From Ailanthus altissimus (Eukaryota; Streptophyta; Magnoliopsida; Sapindales; Simaroubaceae): DNA of 64,000 nt. The notes under the pieces were generated by a model. It searched no databases. It had not been told where the DNA came from and was given only the letters and a program-made list of their open reading frames with translations. The stretch covers positions 23,747,501 through 23,811,500 of the forward strand of contig OX327709.1 of assembly GCA_946807835.1 (NCBI GenBank), read 5' to 3'. A program made the position numbers and the translations under genes. Positions 47,833 through 57,725 of this stretch are shown here, piece by piece. The number at the start of each line of letters is the position of its first letter. Within the stretch, counting starts at the first letter, position 1.

Positions 47833-49871
47833 TGTTAGGGTCGATGCTTATGTGTCATCTCTGAATGTATATATACTTGTATATTTATACAAGTATATAT
47901 TCTTATTAAATCGTTAATACCCATATATATGGTATTATGCATGTAACGTTACAGACATTGTAGATCTAAAGGAGTTCAGATTAGATCTAAAGGAGTTTAG
48001 ATAAAAGCTCATAGTTAGCCATACTGAGACATATAATTGCTAAATGTTAGCACAGTTAAGTGTTAGCTGGTTATAATACTCAGCAGATCCAAGAGTTAGA
48101 GCCTTATCTGTAATGTGACATAGACCTGAGAATATACTAGTAACTGTATAGTTGTAAGAGTTGTAATCAAGTGCTAGAAAATGCTAGTTTGGCAAGTATG
48201 TTCTCGAATAATTGTCCCTGATCTATTTCTACTGATGCAAGTCTGTTGGTGGATACCTTTATATATAGATCACTATATGTCGTATCTATAGGGTATAGAT
48301 GGTTGTTCCTAGCCGATTATGAGCTTGAAGCTCGTATTGATATATGGGTATCCAGTTAGGACTGGATATGAGACAGACTCACGAGGGTCTCCGATAGACA
48401 CTCAATATAAGCCATCAACGGAGGGTCTTCTCGAATTGAGTAATATACGTGATTTTTTAACCTGAGTGTCGCCGTGGGCTTGTAAGTGATCCATCATACT
48501 TTAGTTCCACGCATGTCATAGACCTTTCATGGTGTGACCGTTGGGTATGGTCCGATGCTTATGGAGTTTGGTGCGGATAGATATAGGATCCTTCAACTCC
48601 TATATGGAGTTAGATATACAGATGCTTCGAGACTATATCTCAGAAAGTCTTGTGGCCACGAGCAATTATCCCGAGAAAGAGTTCCGCTAGGGTAGAACAA
48701 TATGGCAAATGAGTTTGCGCATATTGTTCAGTGAGATACAAGTATGAAGATAGGACATGGATGATCACAAGGGGATTTAACTGTGATAATCTATATCCCC
48801 AGCACATTCAGGATATCATAACGGAAGGACTATACGTATGCGTTGTAACCTCAACTTACATGGTTCAACGCGCTAATTTGTATATCTGTGACGTGTGCAT
48901 GGGGCATTGCTTACAGACTCATGGAATAGTTCCATTTGACAAATCAGACGTAGGACCTAGGGAGTCTCACAATATGGAGTGTACTCGTTGTGCACTAGGG
49001 CAGCATGCCAGATTAAAGTGTTTAATTCAGCAATATTCAGCACTACCACGAAAATATGTGCGTGTTTGTATCTAAATGTTAAATACAATAATTAGTCAAT
49101 AATTATTATTTACTAATTGTATAATAACACGTGGCGTATTGTAGACCCTCAATTGAGTTTACCCAAGTGTGAAATTTGATGGGACCCACTAGGGAGTAAA
49201 TTTGGTAACTATTTATGAGGGACAAAATGGTCATTTCTCACTTTGATTATTTAATGGTTAAATAATTAAATATATCTCTTTTTATATTATATAATATATT
49301 ATTATATTATTATTTTATTTTATATATATATAAAGAAAAAGAAATTGAGAGAGTGAGGTGTGTGATTTGGGCAAAGATTGCCCGAGAAAGAGAAAAAAGA
49401 AATGGAGATGAGAAGAAGAAGAAGAAGAAAGAAAGAAAGAAAAAAAAATAGAGAAAAATGAAACTCTCTATGTTTTCAATTAAAGTAATGGTAGATTGCT
49501 TCAAACTCTCAATTTCTTATCCTTTTGGAAAAAATGATATAAACACACACCCGGCCATTTTGGGAATTAAGAGTTAATCCCATACTGAATATCGGACTGC
49601 TGTTCTAGCTCACAAAGCCCACCGAGTTGATGACTAGAATTGCATATTAATTAGTTTCTATGCGGACTTCGAAAAAATACGTGTATAACGTTACACGTTG
49701 TGGTGAGTTTTCTAACATTTCTAATATATTAATATGATTAATATATTTATTTATTATATTTATTGCATATTTTACGCTTTCGTTGGATTTAAATTCGTAT
49801 ATGATACGTATTTAGATAATAAATATAATTACACATACATACACCCATGTGTCTTAGATTCTCTGCCAACA
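47833..49871 (+). mobile_element. Solo LTR of family A nested in the copia element
   Basis: This copy of the recurrent LTR is in direct orientation. It starts tgttagggtcgatgct and ends tctctgccaaca, and follows the order of blocks at 3654-5840 (ggagtttagat near 47990, the gcatggggcattg block near 48896, and the AT-rich 3' part). No internal retrotransposon sequence accompanies it. It splits the copia protease/Gag junction. A clean target duplication is not visible: the flanks are ccagt and aaatg. A 114-codon open frame at 48731-49075 lies inside the LTR and is not considered a gene. Confidence 0.85.
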
Positions 49872-50960
49872 AAATGGTATCATACTCATAGTTATTCCCT
49901 TGAGTTGTTTGTTAAGCCATGAAAGTCATCTTCCTTGCAACAAGTCCTGAAGAATTATTGGTCCTTGATTCATGAAGTTTTGATTGTTTCTATTTCCCAC
50001 ACCATTCTGTTCTTTAGGTGCATAAACCTTATAATCTGTAATAGCATTTTAAAGTTGGATAGCCTTGCTTCTCACAAATCTAACATATTAGTCTAGGAAA
50101 ATTTTCTCTACCAAAGTTATCATATCTTCCCATGACTTGATTCTGGTAACCTTGACTTCTTCCTCTGCTTTGTTGAATTCCTCTTCCATGGTTGCCTAAC
50201 TGTCTAGAAGGATTGGAATTTCCATTGGCACCATACTGATTATTTCCATAATGAAAACTTTTTTCTAAAACCACTAAAGTTCAAATTTTTTTTTTTTTGA
50301 GCAAAATTTATAGTATAACTATTCTGAGAATCATTTTTACTAGAATTCTATATGTTTCTACTTTCTTGAGTTAGAAGCATTCCATAAGCTTCATTTAAAC
50401 TAACCTTATCAAGTTTACTTGTTATAAGTACTATTACAGAATCAAATTCAACACCAACATCGATTATGACATATTCAATAAACCCTTCTTCTTCAACTGG
50501 ACAATCGACAATAGTTAATTCATCAATAAAGCTTTTTACTTTAAAAAAGTAAGCTTTCTTTTAAGATGAATTTTTCTTGCCTTAGATTCTAAGCCAAATT
50601 GCTTCTTTATCGATTTCCATAACTCTTTTGAAGTCTGATTATCAATGATCAAATACAAAATTAAGTCATATGTTGAGAAGTTGATCTTGTCTAAACTACA
50701 GCTCATAATCATGATTTTCAACTACTACATCACTCTGATTTCGATACGTTGCTTGAATGAATTGATTTGGCATCTTTTTGTCACTATTTATAAAGCCTTC
50801 AAGTCTATTTTCTCTGATTGTTGTTAGAACTTGTGATTTCTAAACTACAAAATTTGATCTGGTGAGTTTCACTGTAAAAGAAAAAGTATAGTTGATATTT
50901 GTTGAAGAATTGTGGTTTACAGAAGCAAGATTGATACTGAATGTATTAGCGTTGACCATT
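49872..50960 (-). pseudogene. Decayed copia gag
   Basis: The minus-strand start codon is at 50960 (MVNANTFSINLASVNHN), followed by VKLTRSNFVV.KSQVL, a conserved copia Gag N-terminal motif. The frame is then broken. Further pieces are readable at 50721-50536 (ELWKSIKKQFGLES) and 50274-50080, a Gly/Arg/Gln-rich stretch before a lost zinc knuckle. It belongs to the element inserted in the PPR gene and is separated from its pol by the nested solo LTR. Confidence 0.8.
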
Positions 50961-50978
50961 ATAACCACTCTGATACCA
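50961..50978 (-). other. Primer binding site of the older copia element
   Basis: On the minus strand, tggtatcagagtggttat follows the 5' LTR. It is the initiator methionine tRNA type of primer site. Confidence 0.8.
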
Positions 50979-50980
50979 AA

Positions 50981-51420
50981 GAAAGTTTTGGAAAGCTATT
51001 TGTTTGCTGAGAAAATGACTAAGAAAGAGAAAGGAAAGGAAAGAAAATAAAAGAACCTCTGCGTTTTTATTAACTTATCGAATACAGAATATCGAAGATA
51101 CATGAGCCTTTTATAGCAAGAGTCTTTAATAACTTAATACAAGTGGCCAATGATCCGTAAATTCAGCAAAATATATAACAACCTCTAACTTACAAGTACA
51201 CAATTTGCAGGAAATACACACTCTTTCAGCTACTCCAAAATATATTTCTCAGATTAAATTGCATAAAGGAATGCTGTTGTGACACCTCAGCATCATCTGA
51301 AATATATAATTCATGTTGCTGCAGCTTCTCTCGTTCTTGCTTCCTCTATAACTTGAGCCTGAACTTCTTAAAACTCTTGAACTTTAATACAGTATATATG
51401 TGCAAGTTTATATGTTGATA
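50981..51420 (-). repeat. 5' LTR of copia element in PPR gene
   Basis: This is the second LTR, about 440 bp, sharing gatacatgagccttttatag and gacacctcagcatcatctga with the one at 43958-44397. The inner end adjoins the primer site at 50978. The outer end is followed by gtagc, the right copy of the target duplication. Confidence 0.85.
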
Positions 51421-52185
51421 GTAGCAAACAATATTAAGCTTAATACTATCTGATTTCATCTTATTCAAAATACCCAGTGCATCAAAACCTTTTCCTTTCT
51501 TCACCAAAGACCTAATCACATTAGCATAATCAACCATGCTAAAAACTATTACTTTCTTTATTTGTTCAAAAAAGCCTAAAACCTCAACACTTGACAAATC
51601 CTTCTGTTCACAAACAGATGACAACATTAAAGAGCAAGTTCTCGAGTCAACACAAAACCCATCATTCACTATACTATTGAATATCTCAATAGAATGCCCA
51701 ACTCTATTAATTCTACAAAGAGTACTAATTAAAACCTGAAAACTCGATTCTTCAATTCTTATATTCATAAGCTGACTCTTGAGTAAAACTTGAGGAACCA
51801 TTTTCATCTATTCTTTATTTCTGCAAAGAACTGAAAGCAATGCATTGAACGAGTACACAGAAGGTACACACCTGAACTTAGGTATTTTATAAAACAGACT
51901 AATCGAATCTTGAATCTTATTAGCATTAGCATAAATTTTAATAAGATCAATAAGAATGTAGTCAGGTGTTTCAAAGTTTTCATTTTGTTCTATGTGGTCA
52001 ATAATAGAAGAAATTTCACAGAACTGTGAGGATTCAGCTAGGGATTTCATTACAAAGTGGTAGGCTTGTGGGGTTGGCTCACAATTGTAAATGCTAAATG
52101 AGTGTAACAGAGAGGAGAGTATATGGGGTTGGCTGGGTTTTGATTTTCTTCTTCTTGTTGAGTTGGTGGTGGTGTTAAATATTGT
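51421..52185 (-). pseudogene. PPR protein gene, 5' half (interrupted)
   Basis: The minus-strand frame opens after a TAA near 52187 and runs through a basic, Ser/Thr-rich N terminus (NSTRRRKSKPSQPHILSS). That composition fits an organelle transit peptide, though no ATG is found before residue MKSLAES (52050). PPR-type helices follow (FCEISSIIDHIEQN, ISLFYKIPKFRCVPSVYSFN). One TAG stop separates two open parts at 51808. The frame continues through RVGHSIEIFNSIVNDGF and ALGILNKMKSDSIKLNIVCY, where the copia insertion cuts it. The C-terminal half resumes at 43957. With at least three stops as well as the insertion, it is a pseudogene. A functional paralogue probably exists elsewhere in the genome. 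Confidence 0.85.
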
Positions 52186-53040
52186 TTACAATTTTACATA
52201 GCTGCTTGTTGGTTTAAAGTCTAATGCCATTTGGCTTTGTAAGGTAACAATGGCCATTTTTTGTGCTTTCTAAGGTAAAGGTTGGCGCCCTTCAAAGAAG
52301 AAGACCTAGCCATTTCTGAGATGAGGATTTTTTGAACATATTTTGAAATGAAGATGTGATTTCAAATGATATTTAAATGCTACTACTATCTGGGTTTTCA
52401 ACTGTTGTAAATGAGTTACTTCATTTGAAGAGTTCAGTAACTAAACTGGTGTCAATAAGCACACTCATATACAAATACTTAACAAGCCACCTGAAAATGA
52501 GAACCAAAGCAGGATAAATATGACTCAGAGAACTGCTTATGGTATGTACTAAGTAGAAATGAATTAAGTGAGAGAAATTTTAGAAAGATCCAAGTCAATC
52601 ATTTGGGTCTATTTGATATAAATACGTTACTGTAAATCTATATTATACCAAAAGAGAAGGGATATTAACACTGTTACCCCTTGAGGTTGGTAGCTTTAGT
52701 TTAATAAGATTTGTCCACTCTATTTAATTTGCAAGGTAAAAATATTTTATGGATATTTTTTTTTGGAATATTATCAAGAATACTTTGAGATATGATTTAA
52801 TTTTAGTAAAATTTATTAATTTAAAAAATAAGTAGTAATGTCCAACCGTTAAGAAATAATTCATCAAAATTAACAAAATTACGTAAAATGATTAAATTTA
52901 AAACATATTCAAATCTACATAGCACCATTTACAAAAAAAAATTACTTTTTTAATAATAAATTAATATTTTTTATATTTTTAATTTGTTAAATAATTTAAT
53001 AAAAAATACTAAATCGACAGCTAAATAGCTACAGGTTCTA
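52186..53040. other. Upstream of PPR pseudogene, no other gene seen
   Basis: This holds the presumed old promoter of the PPR gene. A short minus-strand frame starting ATGGCATTA near 52231 ends at the TAA just before the PPR frame. The rest is AT-rich. Confidence 0.4.
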
Positions 53041-53285
53041 ACGATCATTTGGCCGTTGGAACAATAGTCATTTGGCTACTTGTTCTAGCAGCCATTTTGG
53101 CTGCCAGAATAGCAGCCATTTGGTTGCTTGAACTGCGACCAAAATGGCCGCTTGTATAGCGACCATTTTGGCCACTTTAATAGTTGCTAAAATAGTCGCT
53201 TGTACTATAGCCATTATGGTGCTTCAACAGTAACCTGCAGCCATTTTGGTCGCTTGAATAGTCCAACGGCCAAAATGGCTGTTGA
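53041..53285. repeat. 24-bp minisatellite with inverted ends
   Basis: About nine degenerate copies of a unit of roughly 24 bp, of the form cttgaatagcagccattttgg, stand in tandem. Some copies are inverted (gaccaaaatggccgcttg near 53136). The outer ends, tcatttggccgttggaacaa (53045 on) and ccaacggccaaaatggctg (53263 on), are complementary over about 20 bp, so the block could fold back. It is GC-richer than its surroundings and non-coding. Confidence 0.8.
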
Positions 53286-54130
53286 CTTTTTTAAAAATAA
53301 ATTTGAGTGTTTAGATACAAGATTAATATTGCTTGAATAAGAGATAAATATGTTTGGATATAGGGATAAGGTTTTCGGGTGTGAGATAAGAGCTGTTTGA
53401 ATAAAATAATATTAAAATGATAATATTACCCTTTTTATAGTTAATTTTAACAAACGATTCCTTAACAATTAAATATTACTGTCCATTTCTCAGGGCTATT
53501 CTTAATAATATCTCTTTTTATCACATAAATAAATAAAATATATGTAAAAAAGAAGGCATTTAATCTTTTAAATTAAATAGAAAGGATAACAATGTACATA
53601 AAATAAAATCATCAAAGTGTAATTATGTAAACTTTAGAGGTGAAAATGTTAATACCCTAAAAAGAGAAGCATTAATCACCATTTTTTTAGTGAGAAAAGG
53701 GCTATTGAAACCTCTACTTATTTGAAGCAATAAATATATTGCAAGCCTTTTTTTTTTTTTTTTACTATTGAGCTATTTAAATGGGTGCAATTGCCAAATA
53801 AATGGAGTGTTTTGTTTTAAAAGAAAGTGTACGAATACTCAATTGATTTATTACAATATTTTATTAGATGAGTATTTGATAAACACATAATTTTATTTTA
53901 AATAATGTGTTTCTAAGAAGTAATAAATGCTTAATTTTTAGAAAGTATTTTTATTTTAAAAATATAAAATTTCCATTTAAATCTAAAGAAAGACTTTAAA
54001 GAAGTAGAAAAGGTCAGTATTTAGATCTCAAACAAATAGGGAAGTTACCTTTGAGCATAAAAAATCCTTAATCATAGATTATGCTTTTCTCTTTATTTAA
54101 CTTTACTTTAAATTTTTAAGAATATTTTGA
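53286..54130. other. AT-rich spacer, no gene seen
   Basis: Poly-T (53745-53764) and AT-rich runs are present. No coding signal was seen. Confidence 0.6.
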
Positions 54131-56395
54131 CATAATTATAGGTGTTTGTCGTCTATCTATCGGTGTTGTCTCCTTAAAATGCTAGCTTGATTGCATATCA
54201 AATCTCAGCTTATGTTTTATTTCAACTCTTATATTTTTTGGTGTTGAAACTATTGTTGGCACAAGCTCTGACTTTTTCACTCCTATCTTCTTATTGATGT
54301 TTAACAATATCGACTTATTAAATGTCATATCTCTGCCAATTATACTTTATAGTAGTTTTAGCTAAGTATACCAAACTTTGTATCCTTTTTCTCCTTCTGA
54401 ATATCTAATGAATATTCATTTTAAGGCTTTAGGTTTTAATTTGCCTTATTTAATGTGTATAAAAGTAAGGTTTCCAAATGCCCTCAGATGATCATACTTT
54501 AGAGTGTTGTCTGGCTATTTTTCTTATGGTGTCATAAAGCCAATTGTTGAGAAAGCACTTCTATTGATTTAATAGGTTATTTTGACTACTGCCTCACCTT
54601 AAGATACTTTAGACACACTAGCATTAGTCAACATGCATCTTACTATCTCAAGTGAGGTCATATTTATCTTTTCTATAAGACTATTTTATTGTAGCATTGA
54701 TCTCACCATTTATACCTTTAATACCAAGCTATCAAACTCAATATTATAAAACTCAAAACTATTAGTTGTCCTAAGTTTCTTGATTCTTTTACTAGTTTGA
54801 TTCTCAATAAGTGTTTTTTATATTTTGAACTTCTCAAATACTTGTTCTTTACTTTTCAACATGTACACTTACAACCTCTTTGAATAGCCATCAATGAGCA
54901 TCGAAAAGTACTTAACTCTACTATGAGTAGCATTTTGTGTAAGCTCCTAAAGATCTGAATATATATAATTTAGAGTGGCTTTAATTTTGTGCTCTCTAAT
55001 GTTGAACTTGACTGTATGAGTTTTCCTAGGTACACAATCCTCACAAAATCTTAATGGTTGAATCTCTTCGTTGTCAAGAACACATCGATCATATTTTTCC
55101 TTAAGACCTAGCTCACTCTAGTAGGCTAACCTCATATACCATAACTTGATCTTCATATCAACACCAACTAATGTAGAACCAATAACAACCTCTCTAAGTA
55201 ACACATATGACCTATTGTGTTTCTCACCCTTTATAACTACTATAGAAGCCTTAATCACTTTGAGTATTCTGTTTTTTTGCTTTAAATGAACAATTAACTT
55301 GATCTAGCATTCCTAGAGATACTAAGTTTCTTTTAAGATCGGGAATATATCTCACATTTAACAGCTTTCTAATCTTACCATCATGTAATCTTAATCTTAT
55401 GCTACCAATCTCAATGACTTGACAGGACATGTCATTGTTTATTAATATTTTTTCACTATTAATGGGTGGATAATTGATAAACAAATATTTATCTAGACAC
55501 ATATGGTAAGTACAACTAGAATCAAGTATCCACTCACCAGTGTTTTTTTTATTAGAAGCAACCGAGGTCTCTGTATTGTCGTAGTCTTCATCATAGGCTA
55601 CTGCAACATTACCTTATTTCTTCTTCTCCTTCATTTTGGCCTTCTTTTATAAAAAATCCTTTATGAAATACTCTTCTTTCTTACAGCAATAGCATTTCTT
55701 AGATTTGCCCTTTGAATTTGATCTTGAGTTCTTCTTCTGTTTACTTCTATATTCTTAAACCTTCCTCTTGCAATCAATATATCTGTAGAATTAGTCTCTG
55801 ATCTTTTTCCCAGTTCTTTTGAGTTCGGAGAGGCCTTAACATTAGTCATTGTTAATTACTCTTTACCATAGAGGAGAGTATCAACAAAGTGCTCATAACT
55901 TGATAGCAAATAACTCAACAAGATTATAACTTTATCTTAATCTTCCATCTTGACGTCAATTATCTCAAGATTAATGATAATCTTACTGAATGATTAATAT
56001 GGTCTTTAATTGGTATACCCTTAGTATGGATAATTGGTACAACTTTTTCTTAATGTGCAGATGATTAGCTAGGAATTTCATCATATACAGATCATCAAGC
56101 TTCTTCCAAAGACCAATTGTTATCTTCTCTCTTGCAACTTTTCTTAAAACTTCATCACTCAACGACAAAACTATTGTGCTATGGGCGTTTTATTAATAGA
56201 TTCACGATCTGGATCAGATCTTGATATCTCCAGCTTCTTCTCTTTATTGGTTGTGGCTAGAGCCTCCTCAAGGGCAGATTTAACCTTTAACGCACCAATA
56301 AAATCATCACACTGACTTTCCAAAAATTAAAGTAATTCTGCCTATTAAACTTCTCAATATTATACTTGTGAGTTGCCATAACCTTACCTCTGATA
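54131..56395 (-). pseudogene. Decayed copia gag-protease-integrase
   Basis: Minus-strand copia remnants are in the expected order from right to left. Gag starts at about 56379 (ATGGCAACTCAC), next to a primer site. Gag pieces are at 56168-55983 (LWKKLDDLYMMKFLANHLHIKKKLYQL) and 55849-55661. The protease/pre-integrase segment is at 55502-55251 (CLDKYLF and VRYIPDLKRNLVSLGMLD). The end of integrase is at 54700-54400 (RCMLTNASVSKV, KYDHLRAFGNLTFIHIK). Reverse transcriptase and the 3' LTR are missing, so the element is truncated on its 3' side near 54.1 kb. Stops are frequent. Confidence 0.8.
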
Positions 56396-56398
56396 TCA
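56380..56398 (-). other. Primer binding site of decayed copia
   Basis: On the minus strand the sequence is tgatatcagaggtaaggtt, a variant of the initiator methionine tRNA site, just before the Gag start codon. Confidence 0.65.
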
Positions 56399-57020
56399 CT
56401 TATTAGAATTTTCACACACTGGTAATTAAGAATGCAAATTTGAGAAGATCAAAAGAAGAAACAAAATGTAAGAATCAAACACACAATATAAGAATTTACG
56501 TAGTTTGACAATTACTTATGTCTATAATGGATCAAGATCCTTACCTTTTTTTTATTAATCAATGATCACAAAGCTCTCTAGGAATTTATAAGGAATACAC
56601 TCTCTTTCTAATGATTTTTTTTTCAAGCCAAAACAAGGCTTTAATGTTGCTCTTAGACATCCAAGAAAACCCTAAACTAAGTTGTACTTGGAGAGCAATT
56701 CAGTTCTAAAACACAACAGAATTCGAAGGGCATTAACTATAACTAGCGTTACGACTCTACTTGGTTGCGACGTGATGCTAATTTTTTAAGTGGTGGCGCC
56801 ATGGGGTTGCTTTGCCACCACGACTCCTATGGCATCGTGGCACCATTTTCTCATGCCTCGGCGCCCACATACTGCCTTTATAGCATCATGGCCTCAAATT
56901 GCCATGCCCTAGCCTCTAGGTACTACCTCAGCTTGTGTTCTGGCACTTCGTGTGACTTTGCACTTCTATCACATGTCTTCTCCTTATTGATTCCAACTCA
57001 AAATTATAGTGCATATAATT
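56399..57020 (-). mobile_element. 5' LTR of the decayed copia, minus strand
   Basis: The LTR borders the primer site. Its plus-strand view shows a long leader with atggatcaagatccttacc and a GC-rich block of repeated catggc/catcgtggc words (56795-56930) that would lie in the U3 part. A similar design occurs at 60325-61190. The outer end near 57020 is approximate. Confidence 0.6.
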
Positions 57021-57040
57021 TTTAATCACCAATCTTTACA

Positions 57041-57250
57041 TAAAATATATAAATTATCTAATAAAAGTGTAGGAAAAGGTGCATAAAAAAGGAAAACCTC
57101 TAATGAATTCAGACTTAAAGAATTTTTCCCTCTATGATTTAATACCAAACATATATATAAAAAAAAACTCCAAATTACATTTTTTCAATCTACATACACA
57201 GTTTCAAAACATATCCTTATTATTATATTAACTAGTCAATTAACTAACAA
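57041..57250 (+). repeat. 200-bp direct repeat, distal copy
   Basis: This copy shares taggaaaaggtgcataaaa, ccctctatgatttaatac and aaacatatccttattattat with 57351-57545. The two copies are about 310 bp apart and 85-90 percent alike by eye. It lies between the retrotransposon LTR and the LURP-one-related gene. Confidence 0.85.
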
Positions 57251-57350
57251 TCTACAAAACCACAACTGTCAACTTAATTAATTGAAATAATTAGCCAATT
57301 AAATGAATTTGCAAGGCACACGAAAACAAGGGCTCCGGGAACAACATATA

Positions 57351-57545
57351 TAAAATATACAAATTGTATAATGAAAGTGTAGGGAAAGGTGCATAAAATA
57401 GGAAAACCTCCAATGAAATTCACTTTTCCTCTATGATTTAATACGAAACATATATAAAAGGTTCCCAATTACATTTTCTTCGATCTACATACATGGTTTC
57501 AAAACATATCCTTATTATTATATTAAATAGTCAATTAACTAACAT
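57351..57545 (+). repeat. 200-bp direct repeat, proximal copy (promoter region)
   Basis: This is the second copy of the repeat. It ends about 55 bp before the TATA box of the LURP-one-related gene, so it falls inside the presumed promoter. Confidence 0.85.
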
Positions 57546-57597
57546 GGAAATCAAATCTATTATATACAATGTAGCGATGACTTTCATCCTCATCAAC

Positions 57598-57609
57598 TTT
57601 ATATAAAAA
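57598..57609 (+). promoter_or_regulatory. TATA box of the LURP-one-related gene
   Basis: tttatataaaaat lies about 125 bp before the start codon, with ctctgagtgaagatcttcat downstream as a plausible start region. Position and sequence fit a plant core promoter. The transcription start is inferred. Confidence 0.65.
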
Positions 57610-57725
57610 TCTCTGAGTGAAGATCTTCATTCTTCATAAAAATAAAAATAAAAATCTCAACCTTAAGAGTTCGAACCAAGAAAGAAAACAAATTTGCACT
57701 TTCCAATCCTATTATCGAAATCATC

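Larger units (their letters stand above)
43958..51420 (-). mobile_element. Older copia element inserted in the PPR gene
   Basis: This minus-strand element runs from the 5' LTR at its right end to the 3' LTR at its left end, 7463 bp in total including a nested 2.04-kb solo LTR; without that it is about 5.4 kb. It has a primer site (tggtatcagagtggtt, 50978-50963 on the minus strand), gag, protease, integrase, RT and RNase H in copia order, a polypurine tract, and the 5-bp duplication gtagc on both sides. All coding regions are broken by stops, so it is not autonomous. Its style of Gag and protease (KLTRSNF, NWYLDS) suggests the Ale/Retrofit group, tentatively. Confidence 0.9.

Noticed and set aside
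48731..49075. 114-codon open frame inside the nested solo LTR
   Set aside because: It lies wholly within LTR sequence, the frame is not kept in the other LTR copies, and no domain is visible.
57660..57680. gttcgaacc word that could be a tRNA T-loop
   Set aside because: No cloverleaf, acceptor stem or A-box is found around it; it lies in the 5' leader of the LURP-one-related gene.
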